Shown one piece after another: positions 25,427-33,857 of a DNA stretch of 64,000 bases. The notes below the pieces were generated by a model that saw nothing but the letters and a program-made list of their open reading frames with translations, had not been told where the DNA came from and ran no database searches. The DNA lies in the NCBI GenBank assembly GCA_964397425.1, contig CAYNID010000005.1, positions 1 through 64,000 on the forward strand, read 5' to 3'. Source of the stretch: Hallerella sp964397425 (GTDB taxonomy: Bacteria > Fibrobacterota > Fibrobacteria > Fibrobacterales > Fibrobacteraceae). Within the stretch, counting starts at the first letter, position 1, and each line of letters begins with the position of its first letter. Made by a program: the position numbers and the translations under genes.

Positions 25427-25960
25427 TCATCCCTGCTGTGATGCAGGGTCGTTATCATTAATCACTTTGAGGACTGCGGCGTTTCCCGCTTCGGCAGAAA
25501 CGCGCGCCCAACGTTCACAAATTTTGAGTTTGACGGCAAATGCGTAAAGATTGCTCATGGAAGCTTCTTCCGTCGTCAATTCATCGACAAGCCAAAAACG
25601 GGCCCTGTCGAGATCCTGTTCCCTTTCCAGGGGATTCGCTTTGGCAAACGCTTCTGAAACCATCTTGGCGAAAGTGACATCGTAACCGGGAAACGGGCGT
25701 TCCACAAAACGGACATCACTTCCCCATGCGGCAGCTCGAGCATGACCCAGAACATTTTTCAACTGAATTTCGTGGGCCTGGTAAGCCGCGACAAAAGGAT
25801 CGTCACTCGGTTCTCCGTTCACCAAGGCGTCAAAAGCGGCCAGTTCATCTTCGTTCATGACGCTAGAACAGCGCTCCCGCAAATCCGCAACGGAAAACGG
25901 GGGGGTATCCCCGAACCGCAAGAACGGCAACGACGCAGCAATGTAAACGGCATTATTCAT
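25427..25960 (-). CDS. DUF2764 protein, V-ATPase operon accessory subunit
   Basis: A 177-residue soluble, helical protein starting MNNAVYIAASLPFLRFGD. Position between E and A, size and the N-terminal motif (YYxxASLPxLxF) fit DUF2764, found in the V-ATPase operons of Chlamydiae, Spirochaetes and Bacteroidetes-type bacteria in place of a recognisable subunit C. A C-like linking role between shaft and membrane is often suggested and is inference here. It sits 3 bases after subunit E. Confidence 0.8.
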   Translation of the reverse strand: MNNAVYIAASLPFLRFGDTPPFSVADLRERCSSVMNEDELAAFDALVNGEPSDDPFVAAYQAHEIQLKNVLGHARAAAWGSDVRFVERPFPGYDVTFAKMVSEAFAKANPLEREQDLDRARFWLVDELTTEEASMSNLYAFAVKLKICERWARVSAEAGNAAVLKVINDNDPASQQG

Positions 25961-25963
25961 GCG

Positions 25964-26566
25964 TTATTTTCCTTGTGCCGCGTCAGAAACGATTTTTGCA
26001 ATTTGCGGACGCACCAACGCAGAGAGGGCGTTTGCAATTTCCTGCGAAGTGAATTCGTGAGAAATCTTGCCGTTTTCCAGTTGGATACGGAATCCGAACT
26101 TGATTCCGGAATCGCTTTCCACGGTCACACCCTTGCCAAGAGACTTGGCCAGTTCGCCCATAGCGAAAGAAGCGAGTTTCGCTTTGTCCGCATCAGAAAA
26201 GACAACGGTCAAATCGGAGTTGTAATTTTTGGACAGCGCAAGGAGCATTTCTTTGACCGTTTCTGCAGAAAGGGATTTTTCCACTTGCAAAGACAAAATG
26301 TCGCTGACCATTTTTTCAAATCGGCGACCAACGGAAATCAATACGTCGCGGGCCGCTTGGTTCAAGGCGCGTTCACTGCGCTCGGTATAGACTTGGGAAT
26401 CCTTTTCGGCCTGTTCCAGTTTGGAAGCGGCTGCCGCTTCGGCATCCTTGACAATGCGCGCGGCTTCTTCTTTCGCTTTGGCGATGATCGAGGCAGAGGT
26501 TGCGTCTGCCTTGTCAACGGCTTCTTTCTGAATGTGATCAATCAGGGTCTGTAAATCTTCAGCCAT
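25964..26566 (-). CDS. ntpE: V-type ATPase subunit E (peripheral stalk)
   Basis: A 200-residue stalk subunit, promoter-proximal gene of the operon. The start at 26566 has GGAG 6 bases upstream; further upstream in-frame ATGs lack one. The first 110 residues are a long charged coiled coil (ADATSASIIAKAKEEAARIV) followed by a C-terminal globular domain (SDSGIKFGFRIQLENGKIS near 147), as in family members. No G/H subunit is seen nearby, as usual in this operon type. Confidence 0.9.
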   Translation of the reverse strand: MAEDLQTLIDHIQKEAVDKADATSASIIAKAKEEAARIVKDAEAAAASKLEQAEKDSQVYTERSERALNQAARDVLISVGRRFEKMVSDILSLQVEKSLSAETVKEMLLALSKNYNSDLTVVFSDADKAKLASFAMGELAKSLGKGVTVESDSGIKFGFRIQLENGKISHEFTSQEIANALSALVRPQIAKIVSDAAQGK

Positions 26567-26612
26567 AAATTCTCCGAATTTCATAAAGCGCTTTTTTTTC
26601 GCGTCGATTTTT

Positions 26613-26618
26613 AATATA
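26613..26618 (-). promoter_or_regulatory. -10 element of the V-ATPase operon
   Basis: On the minus strand TTG-TATATT-AAAAATCG lies about 47 bases before the ATG of subunit E. It matches the recurrent TATATT element. Long A/T runs occupy the -35 side (26645-26690). Confidence 0.45.
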
Positions 26619-26765
26619 CAAGAAATTTTCGCTGAAAAAGGTGCTTTTAATGGTAAAAAAAAATTTTTTTCGATAAAAAAGCCCCTTTTTTGGACAAAAT
26701 GCATCTAAACAAAGACATTCAGTCCCCATTCAAAATTTCCATCCAAAGTCCCAAAGGCTTAAAAT

Positions 26766-27131
26766 TCAACGCGGCCTGTCGCTTGCCGATGTATCGGCGA
26801 CCAGGGCGAACAACCACGCCACCATCAACGAAGCCTCTTTGTCGGATAGTTTGCCAATTTCCATGGGACGGTATTTGTCCGGGTGAATGGGCTTTGGATC
26901 TTTGAGATAATCAAAGAGTTCTTTGGGCTTATCCAGATACCGGACCACATTTCCCTGCATATCGGGACCGGCGAACATCCGTTTCCAGCGATGGCAAGCG
27001 TAACATTCACGGTCATAAATTTCGGCGGCTTCCAATCGGGCTTCCGGGGTGAGCTGAGGAAGGGAAAAGATCTCCGCCGCAAACAGGACCGAAAAAAACA
27101 TCGCCAGTAAAAGGATCCATCGAAATTTCAC
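26766..27131 (-). CDS. Small c-type cytochrome (exported)
   Basis: A 121-residue protein with a signal peptide (MKFRWILLLAMFFSVLFAAE). It has one haem attachment motif CYACH near 43-47 and a candidate axial Met in KYRPMEIGKL near 90. Size and layout fit a monohaem class I cytochrome c working in the periplasm as an electron carrier. Partner enzymes are not in the window. It sits 3 bases after an SDR gene on the same strand, which gives no functional clue. The haem ligation beyond CXXCH is inference. Confidence 0.8.
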   Translation of the reverse strand: MKFRWILLLAMFFSVLFAAEIFSLPQLTPEARLEAAEIYDRECYACHRWKRMFAGPDMQGNVVRYLDKPKELFDYLKDPKPIHPDKYRPMEIGKLSDKEASLMVAWLFALVADTSASDRPR

Positions 27132-27134
27132 GAT

Positions 27135-27932
27135 TCAACACCCCATTCTTGATTTCAAAAACTTCCCCGCCAAATGCGTCACCAGGCTCCGTGGCAGCAA
27201 GCGTTCCGCCCAAAGGACTATCCGGTTCAAACGCCCAGGGACAATCCTGTCGGGGAATCCGCGCAAGATGGCTTCTACGGCACAAGCGGCGACCTGTTGC
27301 GGCGAATGGCAAAAAAAGCGCCGCCAAAATCCCTTGGAAGCTCCCGCCGATGCAAAAAATTCCGTATCGACTGTTCCCGGGCAAAGCGTCAAAACGCGGA
27401 CTCCATGCGCCCGCGCCTCTGCGGAAATGGCTTCACTGTAAGACCGAAGGAAAGCTTTGCTCGCATAATAGGACGCCATGAACGGTCCGGGGACGAATCC
27501 GCCGAGACTCGCCACATTCAAGACAACTCCCTTTTGACGCGCATACATGGATTTGAGCGTCAACTTGCAAAGGACCAGCGGCGTTTCCATATTGAGGGTC
27601 AACATCCGGCATTCCGGCCCCATTTGAATTTCAGAAGCGTCTCCGCAAAAACCGATTCCGGCATTGTTCACCAACAGGTCGGGAGGTTGCCCCGCTATTT
27701 CAAGAACCTTGTCAAAAACTTCCTGCGCGTTTCCCGGTAACGACAAATCTGCGGCAATCACATTGGCGTCGCAGCCAAAGCGAAGAGTCAAGTCATCCGC
27801 AATCACCTGCAATTTTTCTTCCCGGCGGGAAACAAGCACAATGCGTTCTCCCTGCGGAGCTATCGCATAGGCGATTTCCTTGCCTATTCCGGAGCTTGCG
27901 CCCGTTATCAGAATCACTTTGTAGCGTCTCAT
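27135..27932 (-). CDS. Short-chain dehydrogenase/reductase
   Basis: A 265-residue classical SDR using NAD(P)H. The cofactor loop TGASSGIGKEIA is near 10-21, NNAGIGF near 88, and the active site is YYASKAFL near 154-161 (catalytic Tyr and Lys) with an upstream Ser (VASLGG). The C-terminal 60 residues (CAVEAILRGFPDRIVPGRLN) resemble SDRs acting on lipids or long-chain substrates (YqjQ/DltE-like). The substrate cannot be told from sequence. Confidence 0.88.
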   Translation of the reverse strand: MRRYKVILITGASSGIGKEIAYAIAPQGERIVLVSRREEKLQVIADDLTLRFGCDANVIAADLSLPGNAQEVFDKVLEIAGQPPDLLVNNAGIGFCGDASEIQMGPECRMLTLNMETPLVLCKLTLKSMYARQKGVVLNVASLGGFVPGPFMASYYASKAFLRSYSEAISAEARAHGVRVLTLCPGTVDTEFFASAGASKGFWRRFFCHSPQQVAACAVEAILRGFPDRIVPGRLNRIVLWAERLLPRSLVTHLAGKFLKSRMGC

Positions 27933-27937
27933 ATTTC

Positions 27938-27943
27938 TATATT
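27938..27943 (+). promoter_or_regulatory. -10 element of mntP
   Basis: TTTC-TATATT-GCGG, 45 bases before the mntP ATG, is one of the recurrent -10 elements. It lies just upstream of the divergent SDR start. Confidence 0.45.
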
Positions 27944-27988
27944 GCGGTTGTTTTTCAAATTACCTTTTTTTCAACGGACTTGCAACCT

Positions 27989-28552
27989 ATGGAAATTCTC
28001 AGCGTATTCCTCGTCGCCGTCGCCTTGGCCATCGACTGCCTCGCTGTATCTGTTTCCATCGGACTTTGCCGAAAGGACATTCCCAAGCGGGAAATCTTCT
28101 CTGTCGGGATTTTTTTTGGCACATTCCAGACGGGCATGACCCTCGCCGGATTCTTCGGGGGAAAATTCCTTGCGGAATTTACAAGCGCCATCGACCACTG
28201 GCTGGCCTTCGGCCTTTTGGGATTTATCGGTGGACGAATGATTTTCGAAGCTTTTCGAAAAAGTGAAAAAAAGGGATTCCGCCAAAAACTGGGCTACAGG
28301 ACCTTGACCGCATTGTCTGTGGCGACAAGTCTCGACGCCCTTGCCGTGGGACTTTCGTTTGGATTGTTGAACCACGAAATTTTCAAAACTTCCATTCTCA
28401 TCGGCATTGTCGCCTTCCTCTTTGCGGAAATCGGCGTGAATTTTGGCAAAAGAATCGGGGAAAAGTTTCCGGCGGGACTCGCCGAAGGCATTGGTGGCGG
28501 TGTCCTCATCGCAATCGGAATCAAAATCCTTATTGAACATCTCGGCGGATAA
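27989..28552 (+). CDS. mntP: MntP-family manganese efflux pump
   Basis: A 187-residue membrane protein with six predicted helices. The start at 27989 gives MEILSVFLVAVALAIDCLAV as in the family; the frame extends upstream over the promoter. The duplicated MntP signature is present: AIDCLAVSVSIGL near 14-26 and SLDALAVGLSFGL near 113-125, with the acidic residue in each half. It probably exports Mn2+. No manganese riboswitch was recognised upstream. Its stop is 5 bases before dnaG. Confidence 0.88.
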   Translation: MEILSVFLVAVALAIDCLAVSVSIGLCRKDIPKREIFSVGIFFGTFQTGMTLAGFFGGKFLAEFTSAIDHWLAFGLLGFIGGRMIFEAFRKSEKKGFRQKLGYRTLTALSVATSLDALAVGLSFGLLNHEIFKTSILIGIVAFLFAEIGVNFGKRIGEKFPAGLAEGIGGGVLIAIGIKILIEHLGG

Positions 28553-28557
28553 CGGTC

Positions 28558-30435
28558 ATGGCATTCTATTCCGATGAAATCATCCAAGAGCTCAAACAGC
28601 AAGCGAACATTGCAGACATCATTGCGCAATTCATTCCTTTAAAACGTTCCGGTTCCGGGCGTTTCGTTTGCCGCTGCCCTTTCCACAACGACCATTCCCC
28701 ATCGATGAATGTGAATCCGCAGATGGGCATTTACAAATGCTTCGCCTGCGGTGCGGGTGGCGACGTTTTCAAGTTCGTCATGGAACACGAGAAGATGGAC
28801 TTCAAAGATGCCGTGGAATGGGTCGCAAACGCAACCGGGTTCAACCTTCCCGAATTAGGAAAACCCGCAAACCCGGAAGTGACGGAAAAACGCACTCTGG
28901 TCCGAGAACTGAACGATTTGGCCGCCGACTTTTTCGTGGAGCAACTGCCCAAAAGTGAAAAGGCGGCAAGCTACTTAAGCTCTCGCCATCTGACAGAAGA
29001 AACCCGGAAATTTTTCAAAATCGGCTATGCGCCCGATGGACGCGAAGGCTTATTGACTCTGGCCGCCAAGAATGGTTTTTCGCCTCGGCAATTAGTCGAA
29101 TCCGGACTTGCCGTTGAACGGGAAAATGGGGGAATTGCAGACAAATTCCGCGACCGCCTGATGTTCGCCATTGAAAATCTTTCGGGAAAAGTCGTCGCGT
29201 TCGGCGGAAGAATCCTGGACAAAGACAAAAAAGCGCCCAAATATTTAAATAGTCCGGACACAGCCCTTTACAAAAAAGGCGAAATTCTCTACGGTCTTTC
29301 CAAATCCAAATCGGAAATTCCGAAGGCGGGTTCCGTCATCCTTGTCGAGGGTTACTTCGACTTGATAAGCCTTTACCAAGCGGGAGTTAAAAACGTCGTC
29401 GCCGTTTCGGGAACTGCCCTGACGGAAAAGCACGCCGAAATCCTTTCGCGCTACACGAAAACGGCTTATCTGGTCTTTGACGGGGATGAAGCGGGGCGCA
29501 AAGCGGCCCTCCGCACGATAGAAATCGTTTTGCCCCAAGGAATCATCCCCAAGATTGTTTCCCTTTCGCGGGCAAATGGCGAAAAGATAGACCCGGACAA
29601 TTTCGTGAACGAGCACGGAGACAAAGCCGCTGAAGATTTCCGCGCAGAACTTTCCAAAGCGGAAGATTGGTTAGACTACCTTTCGCGCATCACGCCTACG
29701 CAAACGGTCGAGGACAAAGCCGCTTTCGTCACCCATTTAAAATCCATCCTGGTCAACATCCACAACCGCGAACTGCAAAATCAATATTTGCACCTTGTCG
29801 CAGAGCGCTATAATACCGAAGCGAACTTTATCGGAATCCAGCCTGAAAAGGAAAAGCATTTCCACAAACAGGATGCGCCCCAAGAAACTACGCCGGAAGT
29901 TCAGGTTCCCTGGCAGGCGATTCCCCCGTTAGAAAGTCGATTCGTGCACTTGATAATCCAATCCCCGACTCTTTGGGAAGCGGCGAGCGTTTTCTTCGAC
30001 ATGGATTTTGCGAGTTCCGGAGTAAGCCTATTCTCTTCGGAAATCCTCGATGAGCTTCTCAGCGCAGCCCTTTCCGATTACGCAGAAAACGGCCAAATCA
30101 ACTTGATGCGCCTGCACGATTCCCTGTCTCCGCTCCCCGCGCAAGTTTTAGAAAGTTTTAACGATGAAGTTTGGGAAGAGGAAGCGGCGCAAAAAGAATT
30201 TTTGGAATCCCTTGCCGAGTTGGAAATCCGAACCGCGGAACGGTTTCGCGATGCACTCAAAGTCAAGCCTTGCACCGATGAATCCCTCAAGTTGCGCTTA
30301 GAAATTCACCACTTCGTCTCCAAAACGATTGGTTCAAGACTCCATTCTGAAGCCGATGCGACAAAAGACCCCAACTTTTTCAAGGATTTGCTCGATTATC
30401 GCGAAAAACTCGTAGACTTCGGCGGAAAAATTTAA
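28558..30435 (+). CDS. dnaG: DNA primase
   Basis: A 625-residue replication primase. The CHC2 zinc domain (CRCPFHNDHSPSM to YKCFACGAGGDV) is near 39-67. The catalytic TOPRIM core has VEGYFDLISLYQAG near 263 and YLVFDGDEAGRKAA near 305. A long helical C-terminal half carries the helicase-binding region. Length is normal. It is 5 bases after mntP and probably co-transcribed. No ribosomal S21 or sigma gene is beside it, unlike the classical macromolecular synthesis operon. Confidence 0.96.
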   Translation: MAFYSDEIIQELKQQANIADIIAQFIPLKRSGSGRFVCRCPFHNDHSPSMNVNPQMGIYKCFACGAGGDVFKFVMEHEKMDFKDAVEWVANATGFNLPELGKPANPEVTEKRTLVRELNDLAADFFVEQLPKSEKAASYLSSRHLTEETRKFFKIGYAPDGREGLLTLAAKNGFSPRQLVESGLAVERENGGIADKFRDRLMFAIENLSGKVVAFGGRILDKDKKAPKYLNSPDTALYKKGEILYGLSKSKSEIPKAGSVILVEGYFDLISLYQAGVKNVVAVSGTALTEKHAEILSRYTKTAYLVFDGDEAGRKAALRTIEIVLPQGIIPKIVSLSRANGEKIDPDNFVNEHGDKAAEDFRAELSKAEDWLDYLSRITPTQTVEDKAAFVTHLKSILVNIHNRELQNQYLHLVAERYNTEANFIGIQPEKEKHFHKQDAPQETTPEVQVPWQAIPPLESRFVHLIIQSPTLWEAASVFFDMDFASSGVSLFSSEILDELLSAALSDYAENGQINLMRLHDSLSPLPAQVLESFNDEVWEEEAAQKEFLESLAELEIRTAERFRDALKVKPCTDESLKLRLEIHHFVSKTIGSRLHSEADATKDPNFFKDLLDYREKLVDFGGKI

Positions 30436-30447
30436 ATTGGGAGCACT

Positions 30448-31191
30448 ATGCTTTCTATCAAGAATCTCAAAGCGAGCCTGCTCGACGGCACCCAGATCCT
30501 GAAAGGGATTCAACTCGAAATCAAACCCGGCGAAATTCACGCCATCATGGGACTCAACGGATCGGGAAAAAGTACGTTGGCTAAAGTCATCAGCGGCCAT
30601 CCCGCCTACCGGGTTGACTCAGGATCCATTGAATTAGACGGCAAAAATCTCCTTGAATTGTCCGCAGACGAACGGGCGAACGAAGGCTTTTTCGCAAGTA
30701 CGCAATACCCGATTGAAATTCCGGGAGTTCCAAACGTGGACTTTCTGCGCATGGCAGTCGACTCCAAACGCGCTTACCTCAAAGAGCCGCCAATCTCCGA
30801 CGCCGAATTCAACAAGCGCCTCGATGACGCGATGGCCCTTTTGGAAATGGACGACCGTTACCGCATCCGGGGACTGAACGACGGTTTCTCGGGCGGTGAA
30901 AAAAAACGCAACGAAATTTTGCAAATGGCGATGCTGCTGCCCAAGTATTCATTCCTCGACGAAACGGATTCCGGTCTCGACATCGACGCTCTGCGCATCG
31001 TTTCAAACGGAATCAACCATTTGCGGAATAGCGAGCGGGCTGTCATTTTGGTGACTCATTACGAACGCCTTCTCGATTATGTGAAGCCCGATTACATACA
31101 CGTTTTGATCCGCGGAAAAATCTTGCTCACCGGCGACGCCTCCCTTGCCGCCAAATTGGAAAAAGACGGTTACGACTGGATCGAGGCTTAG
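30448..31191 (+). CDS. sufC: Fe-S cluster assembly ATPase SufC
   Basis: A 247-residue ABC ATPase of the SUF system. Walker A is GLNGSGKSTLA near 32-42, and the signature is FSGGEKKRNEILQMA near 148, the SufC form. Walker B appears as KYSFLDETDSGLDIDAL near 166. LKGIQLEIKPGEIHAIMG is typical. It starts 12 bases after dnaG with GGGAG before the ATG and is followed after 2 bases by sufD. Confidence 0.95.
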   Translation: MLSIKNLKASLLDGTQILKGIQLEIKPGEIHAIMGLNGSGKSTLAKVISGHPAYRVDSGSIELDGKNLLELSADERANEGFFASTQYPIEIPGVPNVDFLRMAVDSKRAYLKEPPISDAEFNKRLDDAMALLEMDDRYRIRGLNDGFSGGEKKRNEILQMAMLLPKYSFLDETDSGLDIDALRIVSNGINHLRNSERAVILVTHYERLLDYVKPDYIHVLIRGKILLTGDASLAAKLEKDGYDWIEA

Positions 31192-31193
31192 CG

Positions 31194-32294
31194 ATGCAAC
31201 AAAAAGCTTTGGAAAAAATCCGGAGTTTAGGACTCCCTACGCGCAAGTCAGAAGACTGGCACTACTTCCCTGTCGCAAAACTCGCCGCCTGCAAAAGCCT
31301 TGACTTCATCGGAAACGCATCCGGCTTATCTTCCATCAACGCCGCTGAAAAATCCGCCAATCCTCCTCGCGGGGCTTTTGACGAAACGGATTTCGGCATT
31401 GAAAACGAAACGGACTTTTCCGCCCTGCTGCCCATCGCCATGGGGGCGAAATGTTTCTTCAAAGAAATCGCCCCCTGTGCCAAAGAAAGCGGCATACTCA
31501 AGGCGCACGATGAATTTTCGCACTCGGCATTCCGCATTGGCGCAAAAGCGAAAGTTTCCCTTGAAATTTTAGAAAACAAGCTCTCCCGTGCACTCTCCGC
31601 CGAGCGCCTGGACTTTTTTGTCGGCGAAGACGCCGAGCTGGAACTGTTCTTTTCCGAAGAAGGGCACGGCGAAGAATTGAAATTCAGGAACATCCGCATT
31701 CACCAGGAAAAAGGTTCCAAAGTCCACGTTTTGGACTTTAACCGGTCAAGTGCCCTTTGGCGTTTTGACATCCAGACTTCACTTCTCGGAGAAGCTGCTG
31801 AATTCGGATTCCGCGCCCTGAATATTTTAAATGGTTCCGCCGACGGAAACGGTTTTGTCCGCGTGGCCCATCTTGCGCCACAGTGCAAAAGCCGGCAATT
31901 TGTCCGCAACCTGCTTTCCGATAATGCAACGCTCAGTTACGATGGCGGCGTAACGGCGGCTCCGCTTTGTCCTGGCACAGATTCTTCGGAACTCATCAAC
32001 ACGATGCTCCTTTCCGATGAAGCCAAAATTCAAGTCAAACCGACGCTCAAAATTTACCACGACGATGTCGCCTGTTCTCACGGCAATACCGTGGGCGCCC
32101 TCGATGCGGAATCCATCTTTTACCTGCAAAGCCGGGGCATCGCTCAGGAACGCGCGAAGGAACTCCTTCTCCGGGCGTTCGCGAAGGAACTCCTGGCGGA
32201 ACATCCGAACGAAGAAACTGCGCGCCGATTCGCCAAGCTTCTCGACAGTCTCCACTTCAACGGAGGCGTTTTCCCAGCCGCAGAACGCGCCTAG
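31194..32294 (+). CDS. sufD: Fe-S cluster assembly protein SufD
   Basis: A 366-residue SufB/SufD-family scaffold partner of SufC. The N-terminal LPTRKSEDWHYFPVAKLA is SufD-like. The conserved C-terminal core reads CSHGNTVGALDAESIFYLQSRGI, then ERAKELLLRAFAKELL. The short N-terminal part and lack of cluster-ligand cysteines favour SufD over SufB. No sufB is seen in the window, so that gene must lie elsewhere or be missing. The 3' end overlaps the convergent zinc-ribbon gene by 4 bases. Confidence 0.88.
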   Translation: MQQKALEKIRSLGLPTRKSEDWHYFPVAKLAACKSLDFIGNASGLSSINAAEKSANPPRGAFDETDFGIENETDFSALLPIAMGAKCFFKEIAPCAKESGILKAHDEFSHSAFRIGAKAKVSLEILENKLSRALSAERLDFFVGEDAELELFFSEEGHGEELKFRNIRIHQEKGSKVHVLDFNRSSALWRFDIQTSLLGEAAEFGFRALNILNGSADGNGFVRVAHLAPQCKSRQFVRNLLSDNATLSYDGGVTAAPLCPGTDSSELINTMLLSDEAKIQVKPTLKIYHDDVACSHGNTVGALDAESIFYLQSRGIAQERAKELLLRAFAKELLAEHPNEETARRFAKLLDSLHFNGGVFPAAERA

Positions 32295-32620
32295 CGCAAA
32301 TTCTTTTTGGCACCGCGCAACAAGTTCTTCACTTGCCTTGCAGATGGGGGCGGTTCCGTTGGCATGTTGCGGCGACTTTTCGGAAAACAGTTTTCACAAT
32401 AATAATGGATGACCAAACCGAAACTGGCAGCGCCATCCTGCAACTCTGTTTCTTTGGAACGGTGTGGCCGGAGCAACGCTTCCTGTTTGCACTTGTCGCA
32501 GACTCCCATCTTCGGCTCTGCCGGGCGAAGGATCGGGCGCTGTTTTTTCTTGTGTTCCGTTTCGGCCCAAGCTTTTGCCGCCGCGGCATTTTTTGCAGAG
32601 AACTTATCGCTAAAATTCAT
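32291..32620 (-). CDS. Zinc-ribbon-like hypothetical protein
   Basis: A 109-residue basic protein. CDKC near 41-44 and CENC near 75-78 form a likely four-Cys zinc site. The flanks are Lys/Arg/Pro-rich (KKKQRPILRP; RRNMPTEPPPSARQVKNLLR). No enzyme motif is seen. It might bind nucleic acid, as many small zinc-ribbon proteins do, but this is inference. The start lies inside the end of the upstream gene (11-base overlap). Confidence 0.65.
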   Translation of the reverse strand: MNFSDKFSAKNAAAAKAWAETEHKKKQRPILRPAEPKMGVCDKCKQEALLRPHRSKETELQDGAASFGLVIHYYCENCFPKSRRNMPTEPPPSARQVKNLLRGAKKNLR

Positions 32621-33203
32621 TTTCGGGCTCCTTGTTCAAATTGAAAATTCGGCGGGATAAAAAAAGTCCAAGCAATACATGACAAAGGGAAGTCGGAATC
32701 CTGTTTGAATCGTAAAGACTGCGGGCAAACTTTCCGCGCAAAATCTGATCCTTTTCAAAGCGCTCCACGTGTTCGGCAAAATCCATCACATGGATGCGGT
32801 CGCCGTTGTCAAGGCTGCGAATCATCCCGTTGAGCGCGAGAATCTCCGTTGCGCAATCGGGGAACGCCTGCCGCGGAATCGTCAACAGGTAAAGTACCGA
32901 AGAGGTTTTGGAAAGGATTTCGTCCACGAGCAATTTGTAGGATTCAAAGGCCTTGTCCGCTTCCGGAGTCATTTTCAATTCGTGCAATCCCACACCCAAG
33001 ACAATCCGTTCCGCCAATTTCCCAAAAATTTCATAAGGGGCGCGGGAAAGGACTGTCACCAGCGGATAACGGACTTGTGCCGAAATGGCGAACTGGACTG
33101 GCCGCGAAGGATTTTCGCAAAGGACAATTTCGGAAAAGAGTGTCGCCGCTTCGCCTTCGACACCCATCAATTCATCGCCGATAACTTGAATTCGATGCGT
33201 CAC
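32610..33203 (-). CDS. Hypothetical protein, possibly SGNH-hydrolase-like
   Basis: A 197-residue protein starting MTHRIQVIGDELMGVEGEAA. The initial strand followed by GDELM could be an SGNH block I (GDS-like with the Ser replaced), and VLGVGLHELK near 68 could be block III. There is no convincing catalytic Ser, so it may be inactive or unrelated. No signal peptide. It overlaps the zinc-ribbon gene and follows the TusA-like gene by 10 bases, so the three minus-strand genes form an operon. Confidence 0.55.
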   Translation of the reverse strand: MTHRIQVIGDELMGVEGEAATLFSEIVLCENPSRPVQFAISAQVRYPLVTVLSRAPYEIFGKLAERIVLGVGLHELKMTPEADKAFESYKLLVDEILSKTSSVLYLLTIPRQAFPDCATEILALNGMIRSLDNGDRIHVMDFAEHVERFEKDQILRGKFARSLYDSNRIPTSLCHVLLGLFLSRRIFNLNKEPENEF

Positions 33204-33213
33204 ATGGGATAAA

Positions 33214-33768
33214 TTACACTGTCAATTCCCGTTTGCGTACCTGTAAAATCCAATAATTTTCTTTTTTTTTGCGGGAAATCACCAAATTTCCGTCTTCGAG
33301 CATCGCCCGGGGCACATTTTCCACAGGCTCCCCGTCATCGACAAGGAGCGCGACCTCGTCATCCGGAGACATTCCCGCGAGAACAAGCCGCGCCCGAATG
33401 GATGCTGTTGGGCAGCGCACTCCCCGCAAATCGACCGCCCCCGTTAAAAAAGGAGCAGGTTCCACCGATTCCGGAAGTTTAAAATCCCTGTATTTTTCGC
33501 AAAAATGCACAATGTCGAGCGCAAAACGTTCCGGGTGCGCAAGCCACCCTCCTAGATTTTCCGGGAAAAGTTCCCTGGGGAGCCTTTGAACGAGCGACAA
33601 GGCTTTTTCTGGCGAAAAAACGGCAAATTCGGGATTGGAGCGGCAAAAAATCCCTTGAAAAAGATGTCCGAGCAGGAGTCTTAGCGAAGCGTCCAAATCC
33701 GGCGCATTCCGGTTCGCTTCCAGCCACCGTTCCAACGGAGAGCGTTCCTGCTGATTTACATTCGCCAT
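33214..33768 (-). CDS. Protein with C-terminal TusA/YedF-like domain
   Basis: A 184-residue protein. The start at 33768 (MANVNQQERS) is preferred over an upstream in-frame ATG at 33846. That one would add a hydrophobic stretch overlapping the divergent promoter region. Residues about 112-182 form a TusA/SirA-like fold with VDLRGVRCPTASIRARLVL, the sulfur-carrier Cys being C119. The usual CPxP is CPTA here. The N-terminal 105 residues are helical and unrecognised. A sulfur-relay role is inferred from the domain only. Confidence 0.7.
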   Translation of the reverse strand: MANVNQQERSPLERWLEANRNAPDLDASLRLLLGHLFQGIFCRSNPEFAVFSPEKALSLVQRLPRELFPENLGGWLAHPERFALDIVHFCEKYRDFKLPESVEPAPFLTGAVDLRGVRCPTASIRARLVLAGMSPDDEVALLVDDGEPVENVPRAMLEDGNLVISRKKKENYWILQVRKRELTV

Positions 33769-33818
33769 TTTGCCGTAAAATCTCCAAAAAGAATATAGCA
33801 ATATCCCAATTGCATTTC

Positions 33819-33826
33819 TATATTTG
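33819..33826 (+). promoter_or_regulatory. -10 element of the GT2 gene
   Basis: TTTC-TATATTTG matches TAnnTTTG exactly, 31 bases before the ATG at 33858. It is one of the best copies of the element in this window. Confidence 0.55.
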
Positions 33827-33857
33827 GCCGCAAGCATAAAATGCAAAAGGTTTAAAA

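Noticed and set aside
26567..26704. Longer N-terminal form of V-ATPase subunit E
   Set aside because: The extra residues cover the promoter and poly-A/T region, and the ATG at 26566 has a good ribosome site and the family start.
33769..33846. Extended start of the TusA-like protein giving a membrane-like N-terminus
   Set aside because: It would run across the divergent GT2 promoter element; the ATG at 33768 gives a normal soluble protein.
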